This document shows, piece by piece, positions 7,920 through 17,989 of a stretch of 64,000 nucleotides of DNA. The stretch spans positions 62,001 through 126,000 of the forward strand of contig DATMMX010000057.1 in the NCBI GenBank assembly GCA_035569495.1, written 5' to 3'. Both the position numbers and the translations under genes were made by a program. The notes under the pieces were generated by a model. The model was given only the letters and a program-made list of their open reading frames with translations, was not told the DNA's origin and made no database searches. The stretch is from DASRDZ01 sp035569495. GTDB lineage: Bacteria > Chloroflexota > Dormibacteria > Aeolococcales > Aeolococcaceae. How positions within the stretch are numbered: position 1 is the first letter of the stretch; every line of letters begins with the position of its first letter.

Positions 7920-9356
7920 TCAGCGCAACGCGGCCCGCAACGCCTCGACCAGCCGGTCCGCGCCCGGCTTCGGCTGCACCACCCGCCGCCACCGCTCCGG
8001 CGACGGCCCGCAGCCCCCCTGGCGCGCCTCCACGCCGCCCGCGTCGACGATGAGCATCTGCACCGAGACCACGGCGCCGCCGTTCTTCTGCCGCCGCACC
8101 CGGCGCAGCACCGCGACCCGGCCACGCGGCGCGGCGCGGCGCAGCTCGGTGGCCAGGCGGCGGCGCCAGATCACCCCGTCGGAGACGCGTCCGCCCGGGA
8201 TGCGCACCACGTGGGGCGCGCCGCCGGTGTCGCCGAGCACGTACGTGGGCGGCTCGTCTCCCTCCCCCGAGCCGAGCAGCCGAAGCGCCTCGCGGGACAC
8301 CGCCACCGCGAAGGTCGCCCGCGACTGCACGCCGCGCCAGCGCTCCATGGCGCTGGTGTCGCCCAGCCGCGTCGCCGCCTGGTGCAGCGCCGACGCGGTG
8401 AGCACCACCCGCCCCAGCGAACCCGCCGCGTCGCTCACGGTCAGCGCCTCCTCCAGGTAGCCGAGCGCCCCCGCCGGGTCGGCCTCGTCGGTGAGCGACA
8501 TGTCGCCGAGCTCGTGGAGCAGGGCGCCGCGGGTGTCGAGCAGCTCGGCGCCGGGGGTGTCGGCGTCGGAGCACAGCGTGACCGCCTCCTCCCAGTACCC
8601 ACGCGCGGCCGCGGGCTCACCGGAGCGGCGGCAGGCCCCGCCGAGCAGGCGAAGCAACCCCACCACCGCGTCGCCGGTGCCCTCGCGGCGCACCACGGGC
8701 AGGGCGAACTCGTAGCGTCGCCGGGCCACCTCGTGGTCACCGCGGCGCGCCGCCACCTCGCCGGCGTGCTGGAGCAGCCGCGCCGACTGCAGCGCCAGCG
8801 CCCCGCTCGCGCCGCCCTGGAGAACGCGCAGGGCACGACGGGCGGCCGAGGTGTCGTCGCCGTCCTCCAGCTCGATCTGGGCGAGGTCGAGCTCGGCGCG
8901 GCGGCGGCCGTCGTCGGCGGCGCTGTCGGCGGTGCCGCGCAGGGCGGAGGCGAGCAGGTCGCGGGCCCGGTCGCGGTCGCCGGCGCGGGCGGCCAGGCCG
9001 CCGAGGCTGCCCAGCAGAGCCGCCACCGCCGCCTTCTCGCCGTGGCGGCTCTGCAGGTCGATGGCCTCCAGGTAGGCTCCGGTGGCGGCCTCGCCGTCGC
9101 CCACCGACTTGGCGGCGTTGCCCAGCGCTTCGAGGGCGCGGGCGAGCAGGGCGTCGGGGAAGCGGTGCTCGCGGCAGAGGGCGACGGCGCGCTCGGCGTG
9201 GCGGCGGGCGCCGTCGTCGTCGCCCTCGGCGAGCAGGGCGCCGCTCATGCCCGCGTCGACGTGGGCCACGGTCTGCTCGTCACCGACGGCGAGGGCGTGG
9301 GCGAGGCGCTGCTGCAGCTCCTGCCGGGTCAGCTTGTCGAGCGGCGCCTCACCCAT
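7920..9356 (-). CDS. Tetratricopeptide-repeat protein, unknown role
   Basis: 478 residues. Residues about 1-330 form a run of TPR-like helix pairs, with recurring A..A..LG or A...A...A patterns such as ARRHAERAVALCREH and ALGYLEEALTVSDAAG. The last 130 residues are different, with VAVSREALRLLGSG and an Arg/Lys-rich stretch (RRRLATELRRAAPRG). It is probably a scaffold. It begins 10 nt after the ThyX-like gene ends, so the two are likely co-transcribed. No catalytic motif is seen. Confidence 0.8.
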   Translation of the reverse strand: MGEAPLDKLTRQELQQRLAHALAVGDEQTVAHVDAGMSGALLAEGDDDGARRHAERAVALCREHRFPDALLARALEALGNAAKSVGDGEAATGAYLEAIDLQSRHGEKAAVAALLGSLGGLAARAGDRDRARDLLASALRGTADSAADDGRRRAELDLAQIELEDGDDTSAARRALRVLQGGASGALALQSARLLQHAGEVAARRGDHEVARRRYEFALPVVRREGTGDAVVGLLRLLGGACRRSGEPAAARGYWEEAVTLCSDADTPGAELLDTRGALLHELGDMSLTDEADPAGALGYLEEALTVSDAAGSLGRVVLTASALHQAATRLGDTSAMERWRGVQSRATFAVAVSREALRLLGSGEGDEPPTYVLGDTGGAPHVVRIPGGRVSDGVIWRRRLATELRRAAPRGRVAVLRRVRRQKNGGAVVSVQMLIVDAGGVEARQGGCGPSPERWRRVVQPKPGADRLVEALRAALR

Positions 9357-9366
9357 GCTGCCTCCT

Positions 9367-10986
<1,620 letters not shown>

Positions 10987-10995
10987 GCCCGGACG

Positions 10996-11001
10996 ACTCT
11001 A
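10996..11001 (-). promoter_or_regulatory. Probable -10 box (TAGAGT), leaderless thyX-like gene
   Basis: TAGAGT on the minus strand ends 9 nt before the ATG at 10986, with no ribosome binding site between. Confidence 0.45.
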
Positions 11002-11094
11002 CCGCCAAACCACAGCCCATAGGGGAACGGTGCGGTGGCGAACGCCATATATGGTGCTTTCGGCCGACCTCCATGCCTCCCATGCCCGAGCAAA

Positions 11095-11100
11095 TACAAT
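11095..11100 (+). promoter_or_regulatory. Probable -10 box (TACAAT), leaderless GlcF-like gene
   Basis: TACAAT is followed by 9 nt and then the ATG at 11110. No Shine-Dalgarno sequence is present. A clear -35 element is not seen. It is divergent from the thyX-like box about 95 bp away. Confidence 0.5.
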
Positions 11101-11109
11101 TCGCCCTCG

Positions 11110-12504
11110 ATGACCGACCTGGCCGACCTGGACCACCTGCCGCGCGTCGCCGCGCCCGCCGCGCCCGCCGCCACCGCGCCCGCCGCCGAATCGCGCGCGG
11201 TGCTGCCGCGGTTCCTGCAGGACGTCTACCAGCAGGCCAGCGAGTGCAACAAGTGCTCGCTCTGCCAGGCGGTGTGCCCGACCTACGTGGTCAACCCCGT
11301 CGAGTGGGAGACGGCGCGCGGCCGCGTCGCCCTGATCCGTGACGCCATCGAGGGCCGCATCGAGCTGCGCGACATCGCCGACGGGCCGCTCAGCTCCTGC
11401 CTGACCTGCAACAACTGCATGACCGCCTGCGCCCCCGCGGTGCCCACCGGCGAGATCGTCGCCCGGGCGCGGCAGGAGCTGCACGAGCAGGAGGGGCAGT
11501 CCTGGCGCTCGACCTTCGCGATGCGCGCGATCCTGCCGCATCCCGGCGCCTTCCGGATGCTTCACCGGCTGGCCCGCTTCGCCCAGGCGACCGGCGTCGA
11601 CGCGCTGCTCCGCCGCGCCGGCTTCACCCGCTGGCTGGGCACGCCGGGCGCGCTGATGGAGCAGGTCGGTCCGCTCGACAAGCGCACCGCCTACGTCCGC
11701 GCCCGCGACGTGCCGCAGCCGCCGGCCTCCGAGGTGCGCGGCCGCGTGGGCTTCCTGGTCTGCTGCTACCAGAACCTCGCCGACCCGGCCGCCACCGAGT
11801 CGACGATGCGCGTGCTCAGCGCCAACGGCTTCGCGCTCACCGTGCCGGAGATGGGCTGCAGCGGGCTGCCCGCCAAGAACCTCGGCGACCGCGACGCCAT
11901 GATCGACATGGCGGTGCGCAACCTCACCCAGCTGCGCGACGTGGACGTCGACGCGTTCGTCGGCGACGTCGCCTCCTGCACCTCGCAGTACCAGCACTAC
12001 GACGCCATGCTGGGGACCGACCGCCTGGTCGGTAGCGACGCACGTCGCATCGCCCCGCGCGTGTGGCACGCGTCGGCGTTCCTCGCCGAGAAGGGCATGA
12101 CCGCGCCACTGGGCACGCTGCGCTGGACGGTCACCTACGACGAGCCCTGCCAGCTGCCGCTGGACCGCAAGCACCGCGACGCCGCGCGCACCCTGCTCCG
12201 CCAGGTGCCCGGGCTCAAGCTGGTCGAGCTGGAGGAGGCGCAAATGTGCTGCGCGGGCGCCGGGGTCTACTTCCACAGCAACCCCGACCGCAGCGAGGCG
12301 ATCCTGCGCCGCAAGTTCGAGCACGTCGTCGCCACCGGTGCGGAGGTGCTGGTCACAGAGAACGTGTCCTGCCTGACCCAGCTCCGCGACGGCGCCCGCC
12401 GCTACGCGCCCGACCTGCGCGTGATGCACGTCTTCGAGGTGCTCGACGCCTCCGTCGAGGCCGGCGCGCGCCGCGCCGCACTGAGCGCCCGGGTCGCGCG
12501 CTAA
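11110..12504 (+). CDS. GlcF-like iron-sulfur oxidoreductase subunit (two [4Fe-4S], CCG domains)
   Basis: 464 residues. The ATG at 11110 is preferred over 11035 because a TACAAT box lies 9 nt before it. Residues about 40-110 hold two ferredoxin motifs, CNKCSLCQAVCP and CLTCNNCMTACAP. The C-terminal half has two cysteine-rich CCG domains: FLVCCYQNLAD with MGCSGLPAKN, and YDEPCQLP with AQMCCAGAGVY. This is the layout of the glycolate oxidase Fe-S subunit and of LutA/HdrD-type proteins that pass electrons from a flavoprotein to the membrane. No FAD-linked oxidase partner is adjacent, so the substrate is unknown. It ends convergently on the Fic-like gene, the two stop codons sharing bases. Confidence 0.88.
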   Translation: MTDLADLDHLPRVAAPAAPAATAPAAESRAVLPRFLQDVYQQASECNKCSLCQAVCPTYVVNPVEWETARGRVALIRDAIEGRIELRDIADGPLSSCLTCNNCMTACAPAVPTGEIVARARQELHEQEGQSWRSTFAMRAILPHPGAFRMLHRLARFAQATGVDALLRRAGFTRWLGTPGALMEQVGPLDKRTAYVRARDVPQPPASEVRGRVGFLVCCYQNLADPAATESTMRVLSANGFALTVPEMGCSGLPAKNLGDRDAMIDMAVRNLTQLRDVDVDAFVGDVASCTSQYQHYDAMLGTDRLVGSDARRIAPRVWHASAFLAEKGMTAPLGTLRWTVTYDEPCQLPLDRKHRDAARTLLRQVPGLKLVELEEAQMCCAGAGVYFHSNPDRSEAILRRKFEHVVATGAEVLVTENVSCLTQLRDGARRYAPDLRVMHVFEVLDASVEAGARRAALSARVAR

Positions 12505-13292
12505 GGCTGCAGCGGGAAGCCGAACAGCAGAGCTTGCAGGCTGCCGGGGAACTCCTCGGCGCGCACCCAGGCGACCATGTCCCGCACCGCGACCGCGATG
12601 TCGTGGACGGCGTGCTCGACGAGCGGATCGGTTTCCGCCTTGTCTGGCGACAACTGCTCGGCGGCGGTGCCGAGCTGCTTGCGCGGGTCGCGCCAGGCGA
12701 CGCTGGGGGCGAGCAGGTCGAGGTAGCCGTAGCCGGAGCGGTCGAGGAGCAACAAGAGCGTGAGCCGGGCCAGCCGGGCGTTGCCGTCGGCGAAGCGACG
12801 GATGCGCAGCAGCTCCAGGTGCGCCAGGGCGGCGACCACCACGGCGTGGAGGTCGTCGGGCGGCGCGGCCAGCCAGTCGCAGAGGCCGGCGAGCTCGCTG
12901 TCGGTGGCGCGGTTTGGCTGGTCGGCATCGCCGCCGCAGAGGCGGGCGTGGAGGTCGTCGAGCAACGCGGGAGTGACCGGGGCCTGCTCGTGCGCCGCGG
13001 CGATGGCGATGTCGAGCGCGGCGGCGTAGGCGGTGACGGCGCAGACGTCGACGCTGCCCACATCCTCGGTGGCGCCGTCAACCAAAACCGCCTCGACCCC
13101 CTCCGGCTCGCCGACCTCGACGCCGGCGTGGCGCAGGCTGGCGTGGGTCTCCATGGCGCGGGCGCGCTTCTGGGCGCCCTGCAGCCACTCCTCCTCCGGG
13201 TCGGCCTGGCCGAACACGTCGAGGACGTGGTCGATGTACTGCAGCTCGCGGTGCTCGCGCCAGCGGTCGAAGAATGCGGGGGTCAGATCCAT
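12501..13292 (-). CDS. Fic-fold protein lacking the catalytic histidine
   Basis: 263 residues from the ATG at 13292, chosen because a TAGGGT box ends 7 nt before it and a GTG three codons upstream would overlap that box. The centre has RIRRFADGNARLAR (residues 163-176), which lines up with the Fic signature HPFxDGNGRxxR. The His that deprotonates the target hydroxyl is replaced (Arg165) and GNGR has become GNAR. The N-terminal helix region (HRELQYIDHVLDVFG) resembles the N-terminal part of stand-alone Fic proteins. Fic enzymes transfer AMP to proteins. Here AMP transfer is doubtful, and a binding, phosphotransfer or lost role is possible. No antitoxin-like inhibitory motif is seen next to it. 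Confidence 0.65.
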   Translation of the reverse strand: MDLTPAFFDRWREHRELQYIDHVLDVFGQADPEEEWLQGAQKRARAMETHASLRHAGVEVGEPEGVEAVLVDGATEDVGSVDVCAVTAYAAALDIAIAAAHEQAPVTPALLDDLHARLCGGDADQPNRATDSELAGLCDWLAAPPDDLHAVVVAALAHLELLRIRRFADGNARLARLTLLLLLDRSGYGYLDLLAPSVAWRDPRKQLGTAAEQLSPDKAETDPLVEHAVHDIAVAVRDMVAWVRAEEFPGSLQALLFGFPLQP

Positions 13293-13299
13293 GCAGGGC

Positions 13300-13305
13300 A
13301 CCCTA
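13300..13305 (-). promoter_or_regulatory. Probable -10 box (TAGGGT), Fic-like gene
   Basis: TAGGGT on the minus strand ends 7 nt before the ATG at 13292 and helps decide that start. Confidence 0.4.
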
Positions 13306-13338
13306 GCATCGGGCGCGCGGGCCTGTCCGGGCGGGCGG

Positions 13339-13728
13339 TCAGCGGCAGGCCCGCGGGGCGACGAAGCGCAGCGCGGTGTGCGTGTCGGAGAAGCGGATCA
13401 CCTTGACGTCGAGCAGCCCCAGCGCGCGCCCGGCGGCGAGCACGTCGTCCTGGGTGACCGCCGCCACCCCGCGCGGGTAGACGATCCACAGCGCGCCGCG
13501 TTCGGTGACCTTCGCCCACGCGGCCAGCGCGCCGTCGAGCTCGGCGCACGAGTCGACGCGCAAGAACACGATGTCCGCGTCGCGGTCCACGTGCGCGGCG
13601 TCCCTTTCTGCCAGCTCCGGCAGCAACTCGTCCAGCCTTTCCCCGGCGCCGGAAACGTGCACGCGCATCCCGGGCTTGACGCCCAGCTTGTCGACGCGGC
13701 TGCGGTGGCCGTAGTCGGGATCAGCCAA
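13339..13728 (-). CDS. DUF3052-like protein
   Basis: 129 residues. DUF3052 features are KLGVKPGMRVHVSG near the N-terminus, an acidic middle (ADIVFLRVDSCAELDGAL), GALWIVYPRGVAAVTQDDV, and a C-terminal LGLLDVKVIRFSDTHTALRFV. These are small cytoplasmic proteins of unknown function. The start overlaps the end of hemQ by 8 nt, so the two are probably translated together. The domain call is from memory of family sequences and was not searched. Confidence 0.75.
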   Translation of the reverse strand: MADPDYGHRSRVDKLGVKPGMRVHVSGAGERLDELLPELAERDAAHVDRDADIVFLRVDSCAELDGALAAWAKVTERGALWIVYPRGVAAVTQDDVLAAGRALGLLDVKVIRFSDTHTALRFVAPRACR

Positions 13729-14470
13729 GGGCGGCGAGCATCGCCTCCGGCTCGCAGCGGATGCAGGTGAACGAGGGCGTGTCGCGCACAGTGTGCGTCG
13801 AGGCCTCGGACTCGCGCATCTCCTGCACCAGGTCGAGGAAGTCGGCGACGTGGTCGGTCTCGAAGGCGACCACGAACTCCTGGTCGTCGAGCCCGAACGA
13901 GTACGTGGTGTTGATCTTCACCGTCGGGTACCTGTGGCCCATGGCGATGTGCTCGCTCATCTGCTTCTGCCGCTCCTCCTTGGAGAGGCGGTACCAGGCG
14001 CGCGTCTTGACGAAGGGGTAGACGAACAGGTACCTGCGCCCGCCCGGCACGATGACCAGCCGGTTGGAGCGGCCCTCGCCACCCTCGTGCTCGTGCCGGT
14101 CGACGTACATCGACCGCTTGGTCATCGAGAAGTAGTGGTACGGCGTGTCCAGGTACGCGCCCATGCGCGTCGCGTTGAGGCGCGCGGCGAAGGTGTGCAG
14201 GTGGTCGAGGTTGTCGCTGACCAGCCAGACCATGAAGTCGGCGTCGCCGCGGGTGCCGGCCAGGCTGTAGGTGCGCAGCACCGCGCCCTCGATGGCGGCG
14301 GTCTCCTCGATCAGCGCCCGCAATTCCTCGCGTTGGGCGGCGCGCTCGGCCGCGTCGAGCAGGCGCCACTCCGGGCGGACGTGGTGGAAGGCGAAGCGCA
14401 CGAACTGCCGGGTGACCGGCGGCGGGGCACTGGCGTCGCGGACGGAGATGGGGGCCTGTTGCACGGCCAT
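13721..14470 (-). CDS. hemQ: Coproheme decarboxylase HemQ (chlorite dismutase-like)
   Basis: 249 residues from the ATG at 14470; an 11-residue longer start is possible. HemQ removes two propionate carboxyls from coproheme using peroxide, the last step of the coproporphyrin-dependent haem pathway of monoderm bacteria. Family features: FVRFAFHHVRPEWRLLD, MVWLVSDNLDHLHTFAARL, YLDTPYHYFSMTKRSMYVD, YLFVYPFVKTRAWYRLS, MGHRYPTVKINTTYSFGLDD and QEFVVAFETD. The C-terminus CIRCEP is unusual. It is followed by the DUF3052 gene and preceded by a small zinc-ribbon gene. Confidence 0.9.
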   Translation of the reverse strand: MAVQQAPISVRDASAPPPVTRQFVRFAFHHVRPEWRLLDAAERAAQREELRALIEETAAIEGAVLRTYSLAGTRGDADFMVWLVSDNLDHLHTFAARLNATRMGAYLDTPYHYFSMTKRSMYVDRHEHEGGEGRSNRLVIVPGGRRYLFVYPFVKTRAWYRLSKEERQKQMSEHIAMGHRYPTVKINTTYSFGLDDQEFVVAFETDHVADFLDLVQEMRESEASTHTVRDTPSFTCIRCEPEAMLAALG

Positions 14471-14499
14471 CGTCTGTTCTGGCCTCTCGTGACGCGAAC

Positions 14500-14733
14500 T
14501 CAAGCGCGGGCGGGGTGCTCGCGCGACACCGGGACGGTGTGGCCGCAGCGGCGGCAGACCCAGCCGCGACCCCGCCGCGTCGAGGTCCGGCCGTCGTCGA
14601 GGGTGACGAGCGTGTCGGGTCCTTCGAGCAGGATCCAGGCTGCCGGGTCGCCGGCGGCGAGCCCCGTCCCGAGGCCGGAGCGGGCCACCCGCTTGCAGGA
14701 GTCGCAGCGGTCGGGCGGTGGATTGAAGAGCAT
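14500..14733 (-). CDS. Small zinc-ribbon protein
   Basis: 77 residues from the ATG at 14733. Two cysteine pairs are seen, CDSCKR near residue 9 and CRRCGHTV near residue 64, as in a zinc ribbon. Between them is an ILLEGPDTLVTLDDG strand region. The gene lies 29 nt before hemQ on the same strand. A perfect TATAAT lies 21 nt upstream of the ATG, so this may be the first gene of a zinc-ribbon/hemQ/DUF3052 transcript. Function unknown. Confidence 0.65.
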   Translation of the reverse strand: MLFNPPPDRCDSCKRVARSGLGTGLAAGDPAAWILLEGPDTLVTLDDGRTSTRRGRGWVCRRCGHTVPVSREHPARA

Positions 14734-14754
14734 GAGAATGGTGAACCGGGGCGA

Positions 14755-14760
14755 ATTATA
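14755..14760 (-). promoter_or_regulatory. -10 box (TATAAT) for zinc-ribbon/hemQ transcript
   Basis: A consensus TATAAT on the minus strand, 21 nt before the ATG at 14733. It overlaps the stop region of the upstream gene. The -35 region is GC-rich and not recognisable. Confidence 0.5.
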
Positions 14761-15655
14761 GGCCCGACTCGGCGCCGACCCCTCCGCGGGGCGGAGCAGG
14801 AACGGCGAGCTCCTCCAACGCCTGCCGGGCCAGGCCGGCGGCGTAGGACTGGGCGACCAGCCGGCGCACCGCGGCACCGCGGTCGTCGGTGTGCTCGTCC
14901 ATCAGCGCGGCCATGCGCTCGGCGGCCTCGCCCTCGGCCAGCGCCTCCGCCTCGGCGCGGTCGAGACGCGCACGGGCCCCGCGCCGCAGCTCGGCGTCGG
15001 TCGAGGTGGTCTGGGCGACCGCCGCGGCCAGGCGGGCGAGTGCGGCCCCCTCGGGCGCCGCCGACACCTCCGGGGTCAGCTCCATCCCCGGCCAGTAGCG
15101 GACGAACACCGAGCAGCTCGGCGGGCCCAGGGCGACGTGCAGGCCCGGCGGGGCGTCGCGGCGGAGGACCGCGGCGAGCCCCGCCGCCGGGGTGGCGCCG
15201 GGCCTGGGAGCGGGCTCGGCGGCACGCACCGCGGCGATCAACGTGTCGAGGGTTGCGCCCGGCGCTTCGATAGCCCCGGCCGCCTCCACCGCGGCGTATC
15301 CGCCGCGCAGCCTGGCGACCACCGCCTGCCCGTGGTCGGCGAGCAGCAGCGCCACCGGGCGAGAGGGACCAGGCGCGAGCGTCCCGAGCATGGCCACGGC
15401 CTCGCCGACGCCGTCGCAGCCACCCAGCAGCCCGGTGACCAGCGGGTGCCCCGGGTGGTCGAGCACCGCGCACACCAGGCCGGCGGCGTTGGCGCCGTGC
15501 ACCGGCTCGCCGAGAAGAGAGGTCGCCGTGTACGAGCAGTCCGCAACCTCGGCGCGGCGCTGCACCAGCCCGGCGACGCCGTTGCCCACCGCGATGTGCG
15601 CAACCAGCAGGCACCCGTCGCCGCGCAGCACGACGAACGGCGAGGGCCACATCAC
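14756..15655 (-). CDS. Unknown protein, possibly Ntn-hydrolase-like
   Basis: 299 residues, cytoplasmic, rich in Ala and Gly. The N-terminal half has LVAHIAVGNGVAGLVQRRAE, VADCSYTATSL, GANAAGLVCAVLDHPGHPL and ALLLADHGQAVVARLRGGY. This pattern vaguely recalls C45/C69-type Ntn hydrolases in which a gene product is read against a stored value, but the nucleophile cannot be assigned. The C-terminal third is helical and charged. It ends just where the zinc-ribbon promoter begins. Codon use is like its neighbours, so the frame is probably real. Confidence 0.6.
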   Translation of the reverse strand: MMWPSPFVVLRGDGCLLVAHIAVGNGVAGLVQRRAEVADCSYTATSLLGEPVHGANAAGLVCAVLDHPGHPLVTGLLGGCDGVGEAVAMLGTLAPGPSRPVALLLADHGQAVVARLRGGYAAVEAAGAIEAPGATLDTLIAAVRAAEPAPRPGATPAAGLAAVLRRDAPPGLHVALGPPSCSVFVRYWPGMELTPEVSAAPEGAALARLAAAVAQTTSTDAELRRGARARLDRAEAEALAEGEAAERMAALMDEHTDDRGAAVRRLVAQSYAAGLARQALEELAVPAPPRGGVGAESGL

Positions 15656-15687
15656 GCCGCCATCTTGGCACCGGCGCCCGGAGCCGC

Positions 15688-16437
15688 TCAGGACGTCGCC
15701 TTCTCCCCCTCCGCCGCCCCCGGCGCCAGCCGCGGCGACGAGTCCGGCCCGGCGATGCCCAGCGACTTCTTCATCTCCGCGATCCGCACCTCGACGGAGT
15801 CGCTCAGCGTCCGCTGCGTCACCTGCGCCTCGATGTCGGCGGTGTCCGCGAAGGTGCCGTTCTCCATGAGCTGGCCGATCGCCTCGGCGCGCGCCTGGGT
15901 GGTGAGGATCTTCTCCCGCGCCCGCTCCAGCATGTCGCGCAGCTCGCCGTCGTCGCGACCCAACCCGGCAGCCGCCTCGCCGGCACGGACCCGCGCCTTG
16001 GCGGCCGCGTACTGCACCTTCAGGGTCTCCTTCTCTGTGCGCATCTGGGCCAGCTTGACCTGCAGCCGCTGCGCCGCCGCCTCCAGCGCCTCGCGCTGCT
16101 GGGCCAGCGACTCCTCCTGCGCCTGCAGCGAGCCGACCTGCGCCTCGATCAGCTCCGCCTGGGTCAGCGCCGACACGGCGATCGACTCGCGGTCCTGCTC
16201 CAGCGCGCGCCGCGCGGTGTCCTCGAGACGGGCACGGGCGCGCTCCATCTGGTCGTGCTGGATGCGCACCCGGTTCTGCGCGGTGACCACGTCGGCGATG
16301 CTCTCGCGCAGCTTCTGGCCGTTGTTGACCTCGCGGCTGTAGGCGAGGTCGAGGGTGTCGGCGGGGTCCTCGATGCGGTCGATGGCCTTGTTGGCCTTGC
16401 CGGTGAGGATGAGCCGGAGGCGGCTGAACATACCCAT
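15688..16437 (-). CDS. pspA: PspA/IM30 (Vipp1) family membrane-stress protein
   Basis: 249 residues, nearly all alpha-helix and coiled coil. The N-terminus MGMFSRLRLILTGKANKAIDRIEDP is the amphipathic helix and first hairpin of PspA. The helices continue to about residue 190, and the last 25 residues are a Pro/Ala-rich tail. PspA belongs to the bacterial ESCRT-III superfamily and coats damaged inner membrane. The gene lies 9 nt after the flotillin gene, which suggests shared membrane-repair or microdomain work. No PspF-type activator is present. Confidence 0.9.
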   Translation of the reverse strand: MGMFSRLRLILTGKANKAIDRIEDPADTLDLAYSREVNNGQKLRESIADVVTAQNRVRIQHDQMERARARLEDTARRALEQDRESIAVSALTQAELIEAQVGSLQAQEESLAQQREALEAAAQRLQVKLAQMRTEKETLKVQYAAAKARVRAGEAAAGLGRDDGELRDMLERAREKILTTQARAEAIGQLMENGTFADTADIEAQVTQRTLSDSVEVRIAEMKKSLGIAGPDSSPRLAPGAAEGEKATS

Positions 16438-16446
16438 GTCGTCTGT

Positions 16447-17961
16447 CTACTCCGATGCGGCGGGCGTGCTGCGGCGGATCTTCTCGGGCACCTCGCCGGC
16501 GCCATTGTCGGGCGCCGCGACGCCGTTGTGCGAGGTTTCGCGCGGCGGCTGCCCATTGCTGTTCAGGGTTCCGCGCAGTGCCTGGATGGCGGCGAAGCCC
16601 TTGGCGATCGAGCCCATCACCGCATCCTGCACCCCGTCGGCGCCGTTGAGCACGACCAGGCTGTCGATGTCGCCCATCGGCTTGGCCGCGGCGGCGACGA
16701 TGTTGACCGCCTGCTCGGCGAGCTGCTGGTTGATGACCGCCTCCTGGTTGACCGCCAGCGCCTTGGCCCGGGCCTCGATGGCCTTGGCCTCGGCCAGTCC
16801 GGCGGCCTCCCGCGCCTTGGCCTCGGCGAGACCGCGCGCCTCGGTGGCCGACGCCGTGGCCCGCCCGGTGGCCTCGATCGACGCCGCCTGCGCCTCGGCC
16901 TCGACGCGGATCTTGCCCGCGCTCGCCTCCGCCTCCACCTTGGTGCGGTTGGCACCCGCGGTGGCGGCCAGCTCGGTCTCCTTGGCCTGGGCCTCGGCGC
17001 GCGAGATGCGCGCGTCGCGCTCGGCCTGGGCCAGGGTGCGCTGCTTGTAGGCCTCGGCGTCGGCGGGCTTGCGCACCTGCGCCTGGAGCGTCTGCTCGGT
17101 GCGCTCGGCCTCCAGCTCGGCGACCTTGGTCTGCTCGACGACCACCTTCTGGCGGGCGATCTGGTCGGCCAGCGGCCCGGCCTGCTCGGACTCCTTGGTG
17201 GCCCGGTCGACGTCGGCCTGGTAGGACGCCTGCTTGATCTGTGCGTCACGCCGCGCCGACGCCTTGAGCGCCTCGGCGACCTGCTCCTGCTCGGTGGCCT
17301 CGCGATCGGCGACGGCCTGGGCGATGCGCGCCTGCTTCTGCACCTCGGCGGTGTGCGGCGCGGCCAGGTTCTTGATGTAGCCGGTGGTGTCGTCGATCTC
17401 CTTGATCTGCAGCGAGTCGATGACCAGGCCCAGCTTGGCCATCTCCTCGCCGGAGTGGCGCCGGGTGGCCTCGGTGAGCGCCTCGCGCTCGCGGATCATC
17501 TGCTCGACGGTGAGGCCGCCGACGATGGAGCGCAGGTGTCCCTCGAAGACGTAGCGGATCTTCTGCTCCAGCTCCTCGGGCTGCTTGTCGAGAAAGCGCC
17601 GCGCCGCGTTGGAGATCGAGGCGAAGTCGTCGCCGACCTTGTAGATCACGACAGCCTTGACCGTAACCGGGATTCCCTGGGTGGTCACGCAGGTGATGTT
17701 CAGCTCGGTCTCGTTGGCGTCGAGTGAGAGGTTGCGCACCTTCTGCACGCCGGGGATGACCAGCACCCCCTTGCCGGTGACGATCTTGAAGCCCATGCTC
17801 TCGCCGACGCCCTCGGTCGGGGGATGGCGGAAGCCGGAGATGATCAGCGCCTCGTTGGGCTCGGCCACCCGCCACATGGCGCGGAAGGTGATGTACACGA
17901 ACAGGGTCGCGCCCAAGACGCAGGCCGCGACGATGATGATCAGCGTTGCCACGGCGTCCAT
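16447..17961 (-). CDS. Flotillin-like SPFH-domain protein (YqiK/FloT group)
   Basis: 504 residues. One N-terminal transmembrane segment (about 4-28) is followed by an SPFH/band 7 domain (about 30-220: RVAEPNEALIISGFRHP, IPVTVKAVVIYKVGDD, IVGGLTVEQMIRERE). A long Ala/Glu/Gln-rich coiled coil follows (about 225-430), with many A..EA repeats typical of flotillins, and the C-terminal tail is disordered. Flotillins oligomerise in the cytoplasmic membrane and organise protein-lipid microdomains. It sits between an NfeD-like gene and pspA, a classic partnership. Confidence 0.9.
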   Translation of the reverse strand: MDAVATLIIIVAACVLGATLFVYITFRAMWRVAEPNEALIISGFRHPPTEGVGESMGFKIVTGKGVLVIPGVQKVRNLSLDANETELNITCVTTQGIPVTVKAVVIYKVGDDFASISNAARRFLDKQPEELEQKIRYVFEGHLRSIVGGLTVEQMIREREALTEATRRHSGEEMAKLGLVIDSLQIKEIDDTTGYIKNLAAPHTAEVQKQARIAQAVADREATEQEQVAEALKASARRDAQIKQASYQADVDRATKESEQAGPLADQIARQKVVVEQTKVAELEAERTEQTLQAQVRKPADAEAYKQRTLAQAERDARISRAEAQAKETELAATAGANRTKVEAEASAGKIRVEAEAQAASIEATGRATASATEARGLAEAKAREAAGLAEAKAIEARAKALAVNQEAVINQQLAEQAVNIVAAAAKPMGDIDSLVVLNGADGVQDAVMGSIAKGFAAIQALRGTLNSNGQPPRETSHNGVAAPDNGAGEVPEKIRRSTPAASE

Positions 17962-17989
17962 TTCTCCATGTCTCCTCTGGCGCCCGCGG

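Noticed and set aside
12501..13292. A Fic/antitoxin pair
   Set aside because: No small inhibitory-helix gene with an (S/T)xxxE(G/N) motif lies on either side; the neighbours are a GlcF-like protein and DUF3052.
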